Assembly (NCBI GenBank): GCA_036365515.1
Contig: CM070874.1
Coordinates: 244,640,430-244,704,429 of the forward strand
Reading direction: 5' to 3'
Origin: Torymus aiolomorphi
Taxonomy: Eukaryota > Arthropoda > Insecta > Hymenoptera > Torymidae
DNA length: 64,000 nt
A program made the position numbers and the translations under genes. The notes below the pieces were generated by a model. It did no database searches. It had not been told where the DNA came from and worked only from the letters and a program-made list of their open reading frames with translations. This document shows, piece by piece, positions 41,779 through 52,522 of this stretch. Positions within the stretch are counted from its first letter, which is position 1; each line of letters opens with the position of its first letter.

Positions 41779-43200
41779 AGCTTCTTAGATGTTGTAGGAC
41801 ATCGTTCGCTAATTGTGTGTGTGCAAGGGGATTATAATTTAATTATCCGAAAGTCGAGAGTGCTTTCGCATGGCCAGTGGTATCCATCACAAGGTACCTA
41901 CTGGATTACCACCGGCTCAATTGGTAACGAACTCCCAACTGGTGGTTTGGTCTTTGCGCTAGATCGAAGTAAACTCGCTTTTACCCCCTTGCCTAGAGGT
42001 TATGTCGCTTTTTGCGTATTGCGCAAGCTTAATTGTTGCCAGCGCAAACGATTCCCGGTCAGAACTGAAATTCGCGATTTCCGCGCGCTGCACATGCGCG
42101 GCACTAAAATCACTATATGTATTAGTACCGCCGACGCATGCGCAAACGATTCCGCGTGAAAAAACAAAAGTCCAGTTTTTCGACCGTTTGCGCATGCGCA
42201 AAATCGAAATTAGTGAATGCGCCCACCTTCCCGTGGGATGAGTAAACGAATTCGCGATAGCAATTTTTCACTTTTCATTTTCTGATTCTGCGCATGCGCG
42301 GGCCTAAAATTACTGCATGCGCACTCTAGGATATACTCCCGCGCGGTCGTTTATGCAGATTTCCCCTTAAATGTGAAAATCCAGCTGAAATCCCAATATT
42401 TAAATATTGGGTGTGGAATCCGTTATTTTACTCCCCGGCGTGCACGTGTGATGACGAACAAAGAGATACAACGTATCCCATATTAAAACCTATATTAAAA
42501 CAATTGTTAATAAATATTATAGTATAATAAATAATTAATAAATAATTGCTACCTAATCCCTTTGTTGTCCTCGCTATATACTTCAACAAATGCTCGGCCT
42601 TCACAAGCAATGTTACTCACTAATTACCTGCAGGCCGGGTTATTTCCTCCAAGCAAGGTTACGAACCACCAATTGGTTACCCTTGCACACACTATACACT
42701 TTTATAATAATTATCACCGCGATAATTAATTATTCGCAACGCGCGTCTCGACCTGTTTCGAAAAATTGTCTGATCCTAAAAAAAAAAAAATCGCCGTTCC
42801 CTAATCTAATGTGCTGCAACACGTTAATGGGCGCCAGTTGTAACAGGGTTAATTTACGAGAGGGTATTAATCCCTCTCTGCGGTGCGCGAAGGTAATATA
42901 CGGGCATCTACTACGCCCGAAGCAGCTCGACGTTGTAGAAGGACCCGTAGGCCGGCAGGAGCGCGTCGGCACAGGTTACGAACAAGCGCGCCCGGCTTCT
43001 ATTGTAGAAAGCTTATGTCGCTTTCTATTAGAACCGGCGCTCCGCTCTGCGCTACTGCCAACTTTGGCGCACAAATCACCGGCGGCTAGCTATGAACTAG
43101 CCTTACCTACCCTCGCCGGTGTTCCCGTACAACGCCGCTCAGGGTAACCTGAGCGACTTTAACTTACAATTTCCCCATTGACGATGCTCCTCTAGGAGGT
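41779..43200. other. Non-coding DNA with palindromic GCGCATGCGC motifs
   Basis: No credible gene. Motifs related to TGCGCATGCGCA occur five times at 42095-42325. An AT-rich segment (42430-42560) and GC-richer DNA follow. Confidence 0.4.
42095..42325. promoter_or_regulatory. Cluster of GCATGCGC motifs
   Basis: CACATGCGCGG, ACGCATGCGCAAA, TTGCGCATGCGCAAA, CTGCGCATGCGCGGG and CTGCATGCGCACT lie within 230 bp. The palindrome resembles the NRF-1 (insect erect wing) recognition sequence. It could equally be part of an unrecognised repeat; no gene start is nearby. Confidence 0.35.
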
Positions 43201-43630
43201 GATGCCTCCGACTAGTTGCAGCTGCTGAAAAGGTAGAGGGCGGTATTCGGGGAGATAGGGAACGGTTACTCGCAAAATAATGAACTCGTTACTACAAGAT
43301 TAAAATGCAACAGAAAGGTTTATTCAAGAAAAAGGAAATGAGTCGCGCTAGAGGCGCGAAGCCCGAACAAACTCCTACAAGTTTACTATGCGCACAGGCC
43401 GAGACTTTACGCGGAACCGGCTGATCGCACAGCCGGCATAACCGCGTCACGAAACGCTACGAAATGGCCGCTGCACGCACGTACGCAAGGCCGCTTGCCT
43501 CAATGCAAGCGGCGTCGGGTAGCCGCGAAACACAAAACACTCGCTAGTCGCTCGCACGCAGAAACTTACGCGGCATATATAAAAGTGAAGCGCAACACTT
43601 ACGTTTGGAGCTAGCCAGCTCACGCCCGCA

Positions 43631-43683
<53 letters not shown>

Positions 43684-44090
43684 GCTCCCTTTCGCTATGA
43701 GCGTGGAATGCCGGGCCTCGCTGCGTCTCTCACTTCGCTGACGGAGCCTCTCTCGCTATCTCTCTTTTCTCTCTTCTCTGGCGGCTTGGCAGGAGGCTGG
43801 CTGCAGGCGGCGTTGCGTGGCGAACGTTCCGGTGGCGGAGTCAAGGCGCGGGGGCACGAGGCACTACTCACTCGCGGCACTGCCGGAGCGCGGGGAACAC
43901 ACGTGCTCACCTGTTGAGCGTCAGGACGAAGATGGCCGCGGCGCGCGCTTCTTCTTCTTCTCCGGTTGACTCCCGAGAGAGCCGCGCGGCGCGCTATCAG
44001 CCGCGATGCGTGCAAGCGCGCGAGATTCAAATCTCGCGACGCTGTATGCGCTACTATTCTTCCTTTATTCATGCGCCCGTTACAACATAA
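43201..44090. other. GC-rich non-coding region with (TC)n tract
   Basis: It holds a TATATAAAAG at 43575-43584, a (TC)n tract at 43634-43682 and TTTATTC-type (reverse AATAAA) motifs near 43320 and 44066. These fit an LTR-like sequence read on the minus strand, starting TGTAACGGGCGC near 44086, but the other end was not found and no retroelement genes are visible. Long frames here are GC-rich chance frames. Confidence 0.35.
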
Positions 44091-44865
44091 AAAAATATAT
44101 TTGATATTAGGGTATTCTCGTGGGTGAAGTTACTATCACCACTATAGCGGCTTTTTCGTCCTCTAAATGTTAACAACAACGAAGAAAAATATTGCTATTA
44201 CATATTAAAATAAAATTTTTATTTTGCAATAATGAAACTAGCAAAAATTTTATTTGTGAAAATGATGATAATAAAATTATTTAATATAAATATTTAGTTA
44301 CAAAGTAGAAAACATTACAGTGATCTATTTAATAACTTATTATTCTATATATCTTTGAATGAGAAAATATAGAACTAATCCAAAAAAAAAGAAATAAAAC
44401 CATTCCTAAATCTTAAAACCCTAACAAACATATGATGAAAATAGTTTGACTGTACTTTTATGCAAAATCAAACTGTATTTGCTTACGGGAAAATTGTTCG
44501 CACTTATAAAAGAAATTTTATGAAGAACAAATGAAAGAAATAATTCAGGTACCTATGTTCACATTGCTAAGATTAAATGGAATATATGTATTGGAAGTGA
44601 TCAGTTCAGTTATATACTAACATGATCATTCTATAAGGTACACTATTCTGCACTGTATTGAGTATTTAACACATTTTTATACTCTAACGCACTGCATACC
44701 CTCTAAAGCAAATACGTGAATGCTACCCATGACAGAAAAAGATTAAGTTCTAAAATGAATTTTTGAAATGGCTGTAAATTTTCAACCAATGATAGAATAC
44801 AATTTTATTCTGCAATGTTATTGCTGTAACGGGATTACAGATTTCGGAGAAACAGAAAAAAATAA
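44091..44865. other. AT-rich non-coding DNA
   Basis: Nothing recognisable: no coding frame, no clear repeat. Confidence 0.4.
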
Positions 44866-44938
44866 GCGGGATTTGAACCCGATTCGTCCGGACGAAAGTC
44901 GAGCGCCCTAACGGGGCTACCGATCGCACACTTACCCA
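44866..44938 (-). tRNA. tRNA-like sequence with Pol III A and B boxes
   Basis: On the minus strand GGTAGCCCCGTTAGGGCGCT resembles an A box and GGGTTCAAATCCC is a perfect B box/T-arm, followed by a run of seven T residues that would end Pol III transcription. The anticodon arm does not pair well (TCGTCCGGACGA is palindromic) and the acceptor stem is uncertain, so this is more likely a tRNA-derived SINE head or a decayed tRNA than an active gene. No anticodon is assigned. Confidence 0.4.
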
Positions 44939-45517
44939 ACCCAATATATGCGTGATTTCCCGGAATGCCAGTATTACAGGGCTCTACTATGCGCCGACTA
45001 GCGCCAAATCTGTGATCTCCGTTATATTGCATAAGAGCAATAAGAAGTCAAAATTAACCAAAATTACTCCAACCTATTAACCTTCCTTTTTATCAAAAAT
45101 ACCTGTACAATATGAAATTTTTCTTTGCGAAATAATTATAATTTTTCTCAGTATACGGTTCAAAAATATTTTTATAATGATAATATCAAAAAAAACCTTT
45201 AATATTATTCTACATGAACAAAGAGAAAAAATATATCTTTTGCCAGATATCTCAGTAAGAAGAGAAGTGAATGATGACTTGAATCATTCCCTATATATTT
45301 TTCCTCACCTTTTATTTACTACAAAATTATTTACTACGCACATTATTTCTAAACTTAATTAATCAATAACTTTATTTTATGTAATTACAGCAAAACAAAA
45401 CATTAGTTCACATTACCGTTAATAAAATAATTAAATTGTCGAAATGCTATGTACAATCAAGATATATATCTCTACACAAATTCTAATGCATAACGTATGC
45501 AATATTTATTACGTAAC
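44939..45517. other. AT-rich non-coding DNA
   Basis: No gene or repeat structure seen up to the 13-bp target duplication of the Penelope-like insertion. Confidence 0.4.
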
Positions 45518-45530
45518 GTTTTATTAATCA
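45518..45530. repeat. 13-bp target duplication, left copy
   Basis: GTTTTATTAATCA here and at 49279-49291 flank the whole pair of Penelope-like copies. This suggests one insertion event for the pair. Confidence 0.7.
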
Positions 45531-45635
45531 TATGTAGTTGTTTGCAGCTAATGGCAGTCATGGTAGAATATACTAAGGAATAGACCGCTAACGGTTCTAC
45601 TGCCCAGGTTAAAGAATAAAGACAAAACTTATATG

Positions 45636-45678
45636 TCCAACGTTTCGAACGGTTTTATTCCGCCCCTTATCAAGGTCT
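45636..45678 (-). ncRNA. Hammerhead-like motif, left Penelope copy
   Basis: Read on the minus strand: GACCTTGATAAGGGGCGG, then CCGTTCGAAACGTTGGACAT. The TGATAAG and CGAAACG blocks and the stems between them resemble a hammerhead ribozyme core (CUGAUGA...GAAA), which is known in Penelope-like elements. The core differs from consensus, so it may be inactive or only a structural relic. Confidence 0.35.
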
Positions 45679-45974
45679 AAAAAATACAAATAAAACACAA
45701 ATTTATTCAGGAACAAAGAATACTTAATCTATGACTTCGTATTTTTCGAATCTTACCAAAACTCTATCGTATTAAAGTATACTGCAAGTAGACACTATAA
45801 GTGACTGCTAGTCAATGTGAAGCAACGTAAGCAGATTCGTCGTATTTATAGTAAAGTATGTACCTGTGTGTGTGTGTAAGAAAAGTGTGTACTGACAAGC
45901 TATTAAGTAACGATGACTAGACCGCGTATGTATAAAAAGTATTATTATTCTGATAGTTCAAAAATGAATATAAC

Positions 45975-46430
45975 TTATAACAACTTATTGTTATTGATAA
46001 AACTTTTATAATCAGCCTTTAAAAAATTAGTGTCAAACTATCTATTTAAACTATTGTGTTGTGAGTGTATATGGAGCATTTCTGATAACAATCTTTTATT
46101 TAAATTTTGTTCTTGATCTAAAATTTTGATATTTTTAAAATCAATTTGATGATTTGTATTCGTAATATGTTCGTGTAAAACTGATTTATCCCTCTTAAAT
46201 TTGCAGTCGCTCGCATGTTCTTTACTTCTTACAACTAATTTTCGAGATGTTTGTCCTACGTAAGACGCATCACAATCGCAACAATTGATCTTATATACAA
46301 CATGAGATTTTTCATTTTTGTGATATTTGTCTTTTCCTAATCTAATTATGTAATTGAATTTATTGGAGATTGAATTGATTATGGTCAGGTTATTACTATT
46401 ACAGATGTTTTTTAATTCTGGGTTAATATA
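45975..46430 (-). pseudogene. Penelope-like GIY-YIG endonuclease, left copy
   Basis: The minus strand reads INCCDCDASYVGQTSRKLVVRS, HASDCKFKRDKSVLHEH and a tail ending at TAA 45975. The DASYVGQT segment is the second half of the GIY-YIG motif, and the downstream Arg, His and Glu fit the nuclease core. It is separated from its reverse transcriptase by the mariner at 46431-47725; without that insertion the two parts are contiguous. Confidence 0.75.
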
Positions 46431-47725
46431 CGAGGGTCATTTGATAAGTACCTAGCCTACAAATGAAAACACCAAAATTTTACAAAAAATAAAATTTATT
46501 TTTCAATGTAGTCTCCTTTTAGTTGAATACACTTGGTCCAGCGGTATTCCAATTTTTTTAACCCCGTTGAAAAAAATGTTTTCTCTTGGTTTGCAAAATA
46601 GGCCTCCGTGGCTGCGATTATTTCGTTATTGGAGTGGAATCTCTTCCCGGCGAGCGAATTTTTTAGGTTCGGAAACAAAAAAAAAGTCGCACGGAGCCAA
46701 ATCTGGAGAATACGGTGGATGGGGCAGCAGTTCGTAGCGTAATTCGACCAATTTAGCCGTGGCGAGTGCAGAAGTGTGAGCCGGTGCATTATCGTGGTGG
46801 TAAAGCACTTTCTTTTTAGACAAATCGGGCCGTTTTTCTTCTAACACGGCGTCAAATCGACTCAATAGTTCGGCGTAGTACTGTCCTGTGACCGTTTTGC
46901 CCTTCTCCAGATAGTCAATAAAAATCACACCTTGAGAATCCCAGAAAACAGTGACCATCACCTTTCCGGCCGACGGGACCGTCTTCGCCTTCTTCCGAGC
47001 AGGTTCACCGGGTAAGGTCCACTGTTTTGACTGCTCCTTGGTCTCTGGAGTGTAGTAGTGAATCCATGTTTCGTCGACGGTCACGTAACGATGCAAAAAC
47101 TCTTTTGGATTGCGATTAAACAGCTCCAAACACTGCTCTGAACTGGTCACACGGATGCGCTTGTTGTCTGCAGTCAGCAAACGCGACACCCACCTTGCTG
47201 ACAGCTTCCTCATGCCTAAAATCTCATGTAGGATATGCCACACGCGTTCTTCTGAGATGCCTACTATCGCAGCTATCTCGTGCACCTTTAATCGGCGGTC
47301 TGACAAAACGATATCGTGTATTTTTGTCACGTTCTCCTCCGTAGTGGTTGTTTTCGGAGCACCTGGGCGTGGATCATCAAAAACCGACGTACGACCACGT
47401 TGAAACTCGTTATACCAAAATTTAACGGTCGCCATCGAAGGAGAAGCATCCCCATACACTGCATCCAAGCGTTCTTTAATTTCACTGCGCGATTTCCCTT
47501 CCAAAAACAAGAATCGAATCACCGACCGATATTGTTCTTTCTCCATTTTTTCAAAAATCAACGGACACATTTGCTTTCACACGCTCTCAAAAATAAACTA
47601 CAACTCCGATCCGGCTGAAATTTCGTCTGTAACCGTTTACAGGAAGATACTGCACTGCAGTGTATTTCTGGTGCGATAGTGGCACCATCTGGCGGTGAGG
47701 CTAGGTACTTGTCAAATGACCCTCG
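46431..47725 (-). mobile_element. mariner transposon, 1295 bp
   Basis: The termini are CGAGGGTCATTTGATAAGTA at the left and the complement with one change at the right, flanked by TA on both sides (46429-46430 and 47726-47727). Size, TA duplication and the transposase inside define a Tc1/mariner element of the mariner group. It sits within the left Penelope copy, so it arrived later. Confidence 0.95.
46496..47546 (-). pseudogene. mariner transposase, one frameshift
   Basis: The frame from ATG 47546 (a 5' extension to 47570 is possible) covers both HTH motifs and the catalytic domain: VTVDETWIHYYTPE, HHDNAPAHTS and SPDLAPCDFF, the DD34D set. In an A run of nine at 46677-46685 one base is gained or lost, and the last 60 residues (SLAGKRFHSNNEIIAATEAY to DYIEK) are in another frame. 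All three Asp residues precede the shift. Apart from this the gene is complete at about 350 residues, so the insertion is young. Confidence 0.92.
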
Positions 47726-48288
47726 TATTTAATATATGGAAAAACTAAAATGCTGTTGAAATTTATATTTTTAGAATTACATGTATTTTTATTATTATTT
47801 TTAATATGTAGTAAAATTTTATTTATGTGTTTATTAATAAAATTAATAGGGTAATCATTCTCCAATAATAAATCTCTAATTAGATTAAGATTATTGTCAT
47901 GGAAATGTGTGTCTGCTAAATTAATACATTCATCCACTAAATTACAAATAATACCAATTTTATTACTAACAGGATGGTGAGAGTTGAAATTTAAAAATCT
48001 ACCAGAAAAAGTTGGTTTCCTGAACCAGTCCGTGGAAATTTGTTGTTTATTTTGAATGATAAGAATGTCAAGAAAACTAATTTTATTATTATTAGATATT
48101 TCAACTGTGAATTGCAAATTCTTATCAAAACTATTGAATAAGTTTACGGTATAATCTATCATCCGATCAGGGACACATATGATGATGTCATCGACGTATC
48201 TATAATAAAACGGAACAGGAAAGCAAATTTTTGATAAGGCTTGATTTTCTAAATCCTCCATGACAATATCAGCTAAGATGGGACTTAA
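47726..48288 (-). pseudogene. Penelope-like reverse transcriptase end, left copy
   Basis: The minus strand reads NPLSPILADIVMEDLE, FYYRYVDDIIICV (the YVDD catalytic motif), KISFLDILI and WFRKPTFSGRFLN. The start before NPLSPI is missing: the apparent 19 codons upstream are antisense of the right-hand copy. The protein would copy its own RNA at nicked DNA ends. Confidence 0.85.
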
Positions 48289-48869
48289 GGGGTTGATAAT
48301 AATAAAATTAGTTTTCTGGACATTCTTATCATTCAAAATAAACAAAAAATTTCCACGGACTGGTTCAGGAAACCAACTTTTTCTGGTAGATTTTTAAATT
48401 TCAACTCTCACCATCCTGTTAGTAATAAAATTGGTATTATTTGTAATTTAGTGGATAAATGTATTAATTTAGCAGACACACATTTCGATGACAATAATCT
48501 TAATCTAATTAGAGATTTATTATTGGAGAAGAAAAATCTCATGTTGTATATAAGATCAATTGTTGCGATTGTGATGCGTCTTACGTAGAACAAACATCTC
48601 GAAAATTAATTGTAAGAAGTAAAGAACATGCGAGCGACTGCAAATTTAAGAGGGATAAATCAGTTTTACACGAACATATTACGAATACAAATCATCAAAT
48701 TGATTTTAAAAATATCAAAATTTTAGATCAAGAACAAAATTTAAATAAAAGATTGTTATCAGAAATGCTCCATATACACTCACAACACAATAGTTTAAAT
48801 AGACAGTTTGACACTAATTTTTTAAAGGCTGATTATAAAAGTTTTATCAATAACAATAAGTTGTTATAA
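48289..48869 (+). pseudogene. Penelope-like RT/endonuclease fragment, right copy
   Basis: It encodes WFRKPTFSGRF, NKIGIICNLVDKCINLAD and the endonuclease end (DCDASYVEQTSRKLIVRS, HTNH region), stopping at TAA 48867. A deletion after LLLE joins the reverse transcriptase remnant to the endonuclease out of frame. The Gly of the GQT motif is Glu here. Confidence 0.75.
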
Positions 48870-49170
48870 GTTATATTCATTTTTGGACTATCAGAATAAT
48901 AATACTTTTTATACATACGCGGTCTAGTCATCGTTACTTAATAGCTTGTCAGTACACACTTTTCTTACACACATACACACACAGGTACATACTTTACTAT
49001 AAATACGACGAATCTGCTTACGTTGCTTCACATTGACTAGTAGTCACTTGTAGTGTCTACTTGCAGTATACTTTAATACGATAGAGTTTTGGTAAGATTC
49101 GAAAAATACGAAGTCATAGATTAAGTATTCTTTGTTCCTGAATAAATTTGTGTTTTATTTGTATTTTTCA

Positions 49171-49214
49171 GACCTTGATAAGGGGCGGCATAAAACCGTT
49201 CGAAACGTTGGACA
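49171..49214 (+). ncRNA. Hammerhead-like motif, right Penelope copy
   Basis: GACCTTGATAAGGGGCGGC, then CCGTTCGAAACGTTGGACAT, the same arrangement as 45636-45678 with few changes. Conservation in both copies supports a functional RNA structure, but the CTGATGA box is not canonical. Confidence 0.35.
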
Positions 49215-49278
49215 TATAAGTTTTGTCTTTATTCTTTAACCTGGACAGTAGAACCGTTAGTGGCCTATTCCTTAGTAT

Positions 49279-49291
49279 GTTTTATTAATCA
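49279..49291. repeat. 13-bp target duplication, right copy
   Basis: GTTTTATTAATCA, identical to 45518-45530. Confidence 0.7.
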
Positions 49292-49426
49292 ATTGTTATA
49301 TAAAATTAAATTTATGTACGAACGAAGTAAGACTACTCATTTATTCCATAGTAATCCGCACTGCCATTTGAACGCTAGAAAAAATCGGCATTCAACAAAC
49401 GATACAAAGTAAAACCATAGATTAAT

Positions 49427-49895
49427 TTGTATAGAAGGATAAACAAATTTGAATACATTTCTAAGAACAATCATTCAATCTTTTCCGAAAGTTGTTTGCA
49501 ATACTTGACTATCAATAACTGATTTCACACCTTTCGTTTTTTTGATTTGCAGCGAACAATTTGAATGTACTTACTTAGATATAATTTGTTCAGCATATGA
49601 TGACTTAAAAAAGTAAAATACTTTTTCACTGGTATTTATTTATCAAATTAAGTTTGGGGAAGCCATGGGCAGCGGCTTTTTGTGTTTAATTTGTATAGAA
49701 GGATGATCAAATTTGAATAAATTTCTGAGAACAGTAATAAATACAGTTTTTCTATTGATAATTGATTTCACAACTCTCGTTTGTTTGATTTGCAGTGAGC
49801 AATTCTAATGTACCTACTTACATATAATTTGTTGAGCATACAATGACTCAAAGAAGTAAAAGACTTTTTCACTGGTATTTATTTGATTTCTTATA
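49427..49895. repeat. 264-bp tandem repeat, two copies
   Basis: TTGTATAGAAGGAT starts the units at 49427 and 49691; TTTGATTTGCAG, GAGCAATT and TTTTTCACTGGTATTTATTT recur in both at the same offset. Identity is moderate, with indels. No coding frame. Confidence 0.8.
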
Positions 49896-51110
49896 AAAAG
49901 TCATAAATATTATTATTTCATAGATTATACAGAAAAGATGTCTATACTTGCTTTATTTTATACTTTCGTAGAAATTTGTATATTAACAATATTATTATTT
50001 GTAGTCATAAAAAAATTATCACCATTTATAGATAATGCTGAATAGATGAGTTATTTATACAGTCATGAAAAGAATTATTACCATTTGTAGAGAGTGCTTA
50101 TTGAATAGATGAGATTAGAAGAAATAAAAGGACTAGACAAATTGGGGTTGTTAGAACGTACTTAAAAAATTAGCTTTTAAAAAACGTATTGATTGTTTTA
50201 AAAAAATATTCAAGCTCTCATTAAAGTTTTTGGTACTCAGTTTGACGGATGTTGAGAGAGAGGGAGAGAGAGTATGAGAGGGAATAGAGGGAGGGAGAGA
50301 GAGAGAAAGGGTGGGCGGGTGGGAGAGACTAATACTTGCCTTAGTTTAAACTTTTGTAAAATGTTTTTTCGATAGATTTCACAAATTTTTAAGAGAAAAT
50401 AATAATTATATAGTGTGATAACAGTGTGAGGGTTTATTTAGTATAGTATATATTTAATATCATTAGTAATGATAGTATTGTTATTCACAAAAGTTTTAAA
50501 TTTGAATGTTTCTTCAAGGAACTCGATAAAATGATTACATTAGTAAAGTTTTTTTAAATGCTATAATCAAACGCGTATATTCTTAGGTATGCTGATAATT
50601 TAACAATACTATTAATTATTGTAAAGTCATATGAAAATATCATTCTTTTTATTTTTACAGTTTCCAGGAAAAACTTATACATGCCTTATTTTATACTTTC
50701 GAAGATTATTATTAACACGACAAATTACATAAATACTAAAGAGATCGATATTTTTTTGAACAAATTAGATCTTAAAAGGAAGCTTTTAGTTCATATTTTT
50801 ATAATTTTTTTTCAGAGCATATCATAAGTATTTTCATTTTTTGGTACCAGAAGTTGATTATTAGAGCCTTAAATTAGTTCTACTACAAGACTACTATATG
50901 ATAATATCATTAATTATTTTTGTAGCTTCGCAATTATTTTTTATTTATAACCTGGCGATAGTTTGACGCAGCTTCGAGGCAAACCTCAAAACCTCGAGAG
51001 CTGACAAGGGTAGTCGGAGACAAAGCTGTCTCAGACTTTCCAGGTACAACCGACGTCGGATTGGTGTACAGAGTCGCCCATCTGGAGATAAGCGACGTCT
51101 GGGTGGGGGG
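49896..51110. other. AT-rich non-coding DNA with GA tract
   Basis: A GA/GGA-rich tract lies at 50254-50325. Otherwise AT-rich without genes; the last 170 bp are GC-richer and lead into the LTR-like block. Confidence 0.4.
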
Positions 51111-52522
51111 TGTCACGGTCCGCCGTACCGACGTCGATAATTAATAAGTTCGTGGTATCGAACGCTAGAGGGCGCGTCGATACAGTATTGGAGCTGCATC
51201 GACGAGACGAGGAGCGGGCCGGCGCGAGAGAGCCCGGTTTCCATATTCTTGTTACCGCTCGTGAGAGATACACGCGTGCGAGTTCGCGGATTTTGTTATC
51301 GCGAATTTCGCGAGTGACAATGTGTTTTCTCACTCGTTCAACCTCAGTAAAGAAGTAGTGTGCTTTACTCAGGACATTTACTCTGCCGGAAAAGTGTGAC
51401 TTCACGTACTTACGTGGGAAGTCCGTGAAGTATACCGAAACTGTACGGCAGGCTGATTCTACCTGCCGTACTGTGAATAAAAGTGACTTCCGCGAGCAGA
51501 AGAGCCGATCGCCTGACGTTGCTACAGTTCGAGAGATCATGAAGAACCGAGCTACGATGCCAGATAAGTCGAGAGGATGCACGCGAGGATGCTAGGCCAC
51601 CGAGTCAAATTCGCCGAAGACCTAACATGGTAAGCGTGCACGCATCATCCGCGACGCGAGTAATAACACGTAACCGCTCGTCCAGGCTCGTCGTACCTGG
51701 ACATCGGCTTCGAGTAGGCGTTCTCGTGCGGTGAGAGCAAGTGCGAGGAGAGAGTGTAGGTACCGGGTTCGCACTTCATCAAGGTTAAACGCGAGGTCAA
51801 ACCACCGGCTTTTTCAAAGCCGGTGAGTGCGCACAACAGGTGCGCACACGTGTAAACCGGCCATCTAACCTCTCTCTTACACTTATATGTGTGTGCGTCG
51901 CGCGACGATTGCAACCGCTCTCACACTTCGTCGCTTTACTCGGTGAGCGCGCGCATAGAGTACGAGTACCGCACACGTGAGGCGTATTATACCTCACGTG
52001 CGCAGCGTAAATTACCGTGAGCGTGACGTCAGTCTCCGAGGCAGCTGACGTCAGAGGTAACGTGCTGGCGCACCGTTTAGGTAGGGCATACGCGAACCTA
52101 AATTCATTTCTTTTATATTAATGATCTATTACCAAACCTTAACTTCTTTTATTTAATAAACAATAGTCTTTCATTATTTACTTTAACCACTCGAGTTGTT
52201 ATTTCGCGACCTTAGTCATTCCCCGTTCCCCGCCGCCTCCGCGGTTGTTACATAAGGGAATACGTATCTTTCATCTGAGCAGCCGGCACACCAACCAATG
52301 AACGAGAGGAGAGTTCGAGTCACTGGTGAGAAACAAAGCGCAAGTCGTCGACTTGCGTGTTGCACAGTAAGTCACCAGGTTAGGTTAACATTGCACGACG
52401 TTGTAGCATCTGTTACCTAATCTGGCTACTTAATCTCCGGGAGTTGAACCGAGAGATACGGAATTGAACCGCTAGAGTACGCAGGTAAAACGTGCCTTAG
52501 TCCGAGAATCCACCCCGTGACA
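51111..52522 (+). mobile_element. Possible solo LTR
   Basis: The stretch starts TGTCACGGTCCGCC and ends CCACCCCGTGACA, so TGTCACGG and CCGTGACA are inverted ends of the TG...CA type. An AATAAA at about 52155 would suit an LTR polyadenylation site. The content is GC-rich and carries no retroelement gene. No target duplication was found, and a shorter LTR ending at TTGTTACA near 52253 is also possible. Open frames on both strands are not supported. Confidence 0.35.

Larger units (their letters stand above)
45533..49278. mobile_element. Head-to-head pair of Penelope-like elements
   Basis: The left copy (to 48288) reads leftward and the right copy (48289-49278) rightward, so their 5' ends meet at 48288. 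Their outer ends are inverted matches of about 700 bp (ACTAAGGAATAG, AACGGTTCTACTG, TTCGAAACG). Together they encode the end of a reverse transcriptase and a GIY-YIG endonuclease, the defining pair of Penelope-like elements. The right copy lacks about 250 bp between GGAGAA and GAAAAATCTC. The left copy is split by a mariner. Both lack the front of the reverse transcriptase. Confidence 0.85.

Noticed and set aside
43695..44072. 125-codon Arg/Ala-rich frame
   Set aside because: GC-rich composition gives long frames on both strands; no motif or start context.
44866..44938. A functional tRNA with an assigned anticodon
   Set aside because: The anticodon stem and acceptor stem do not pair convincingly, so only a tRNA-like call is made.
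51031..51582. 183-codon minus-strand frame
   Set aside because: It lies in a GC-rich LTR-like block, has no domain and crosses the proposed LTR edge.
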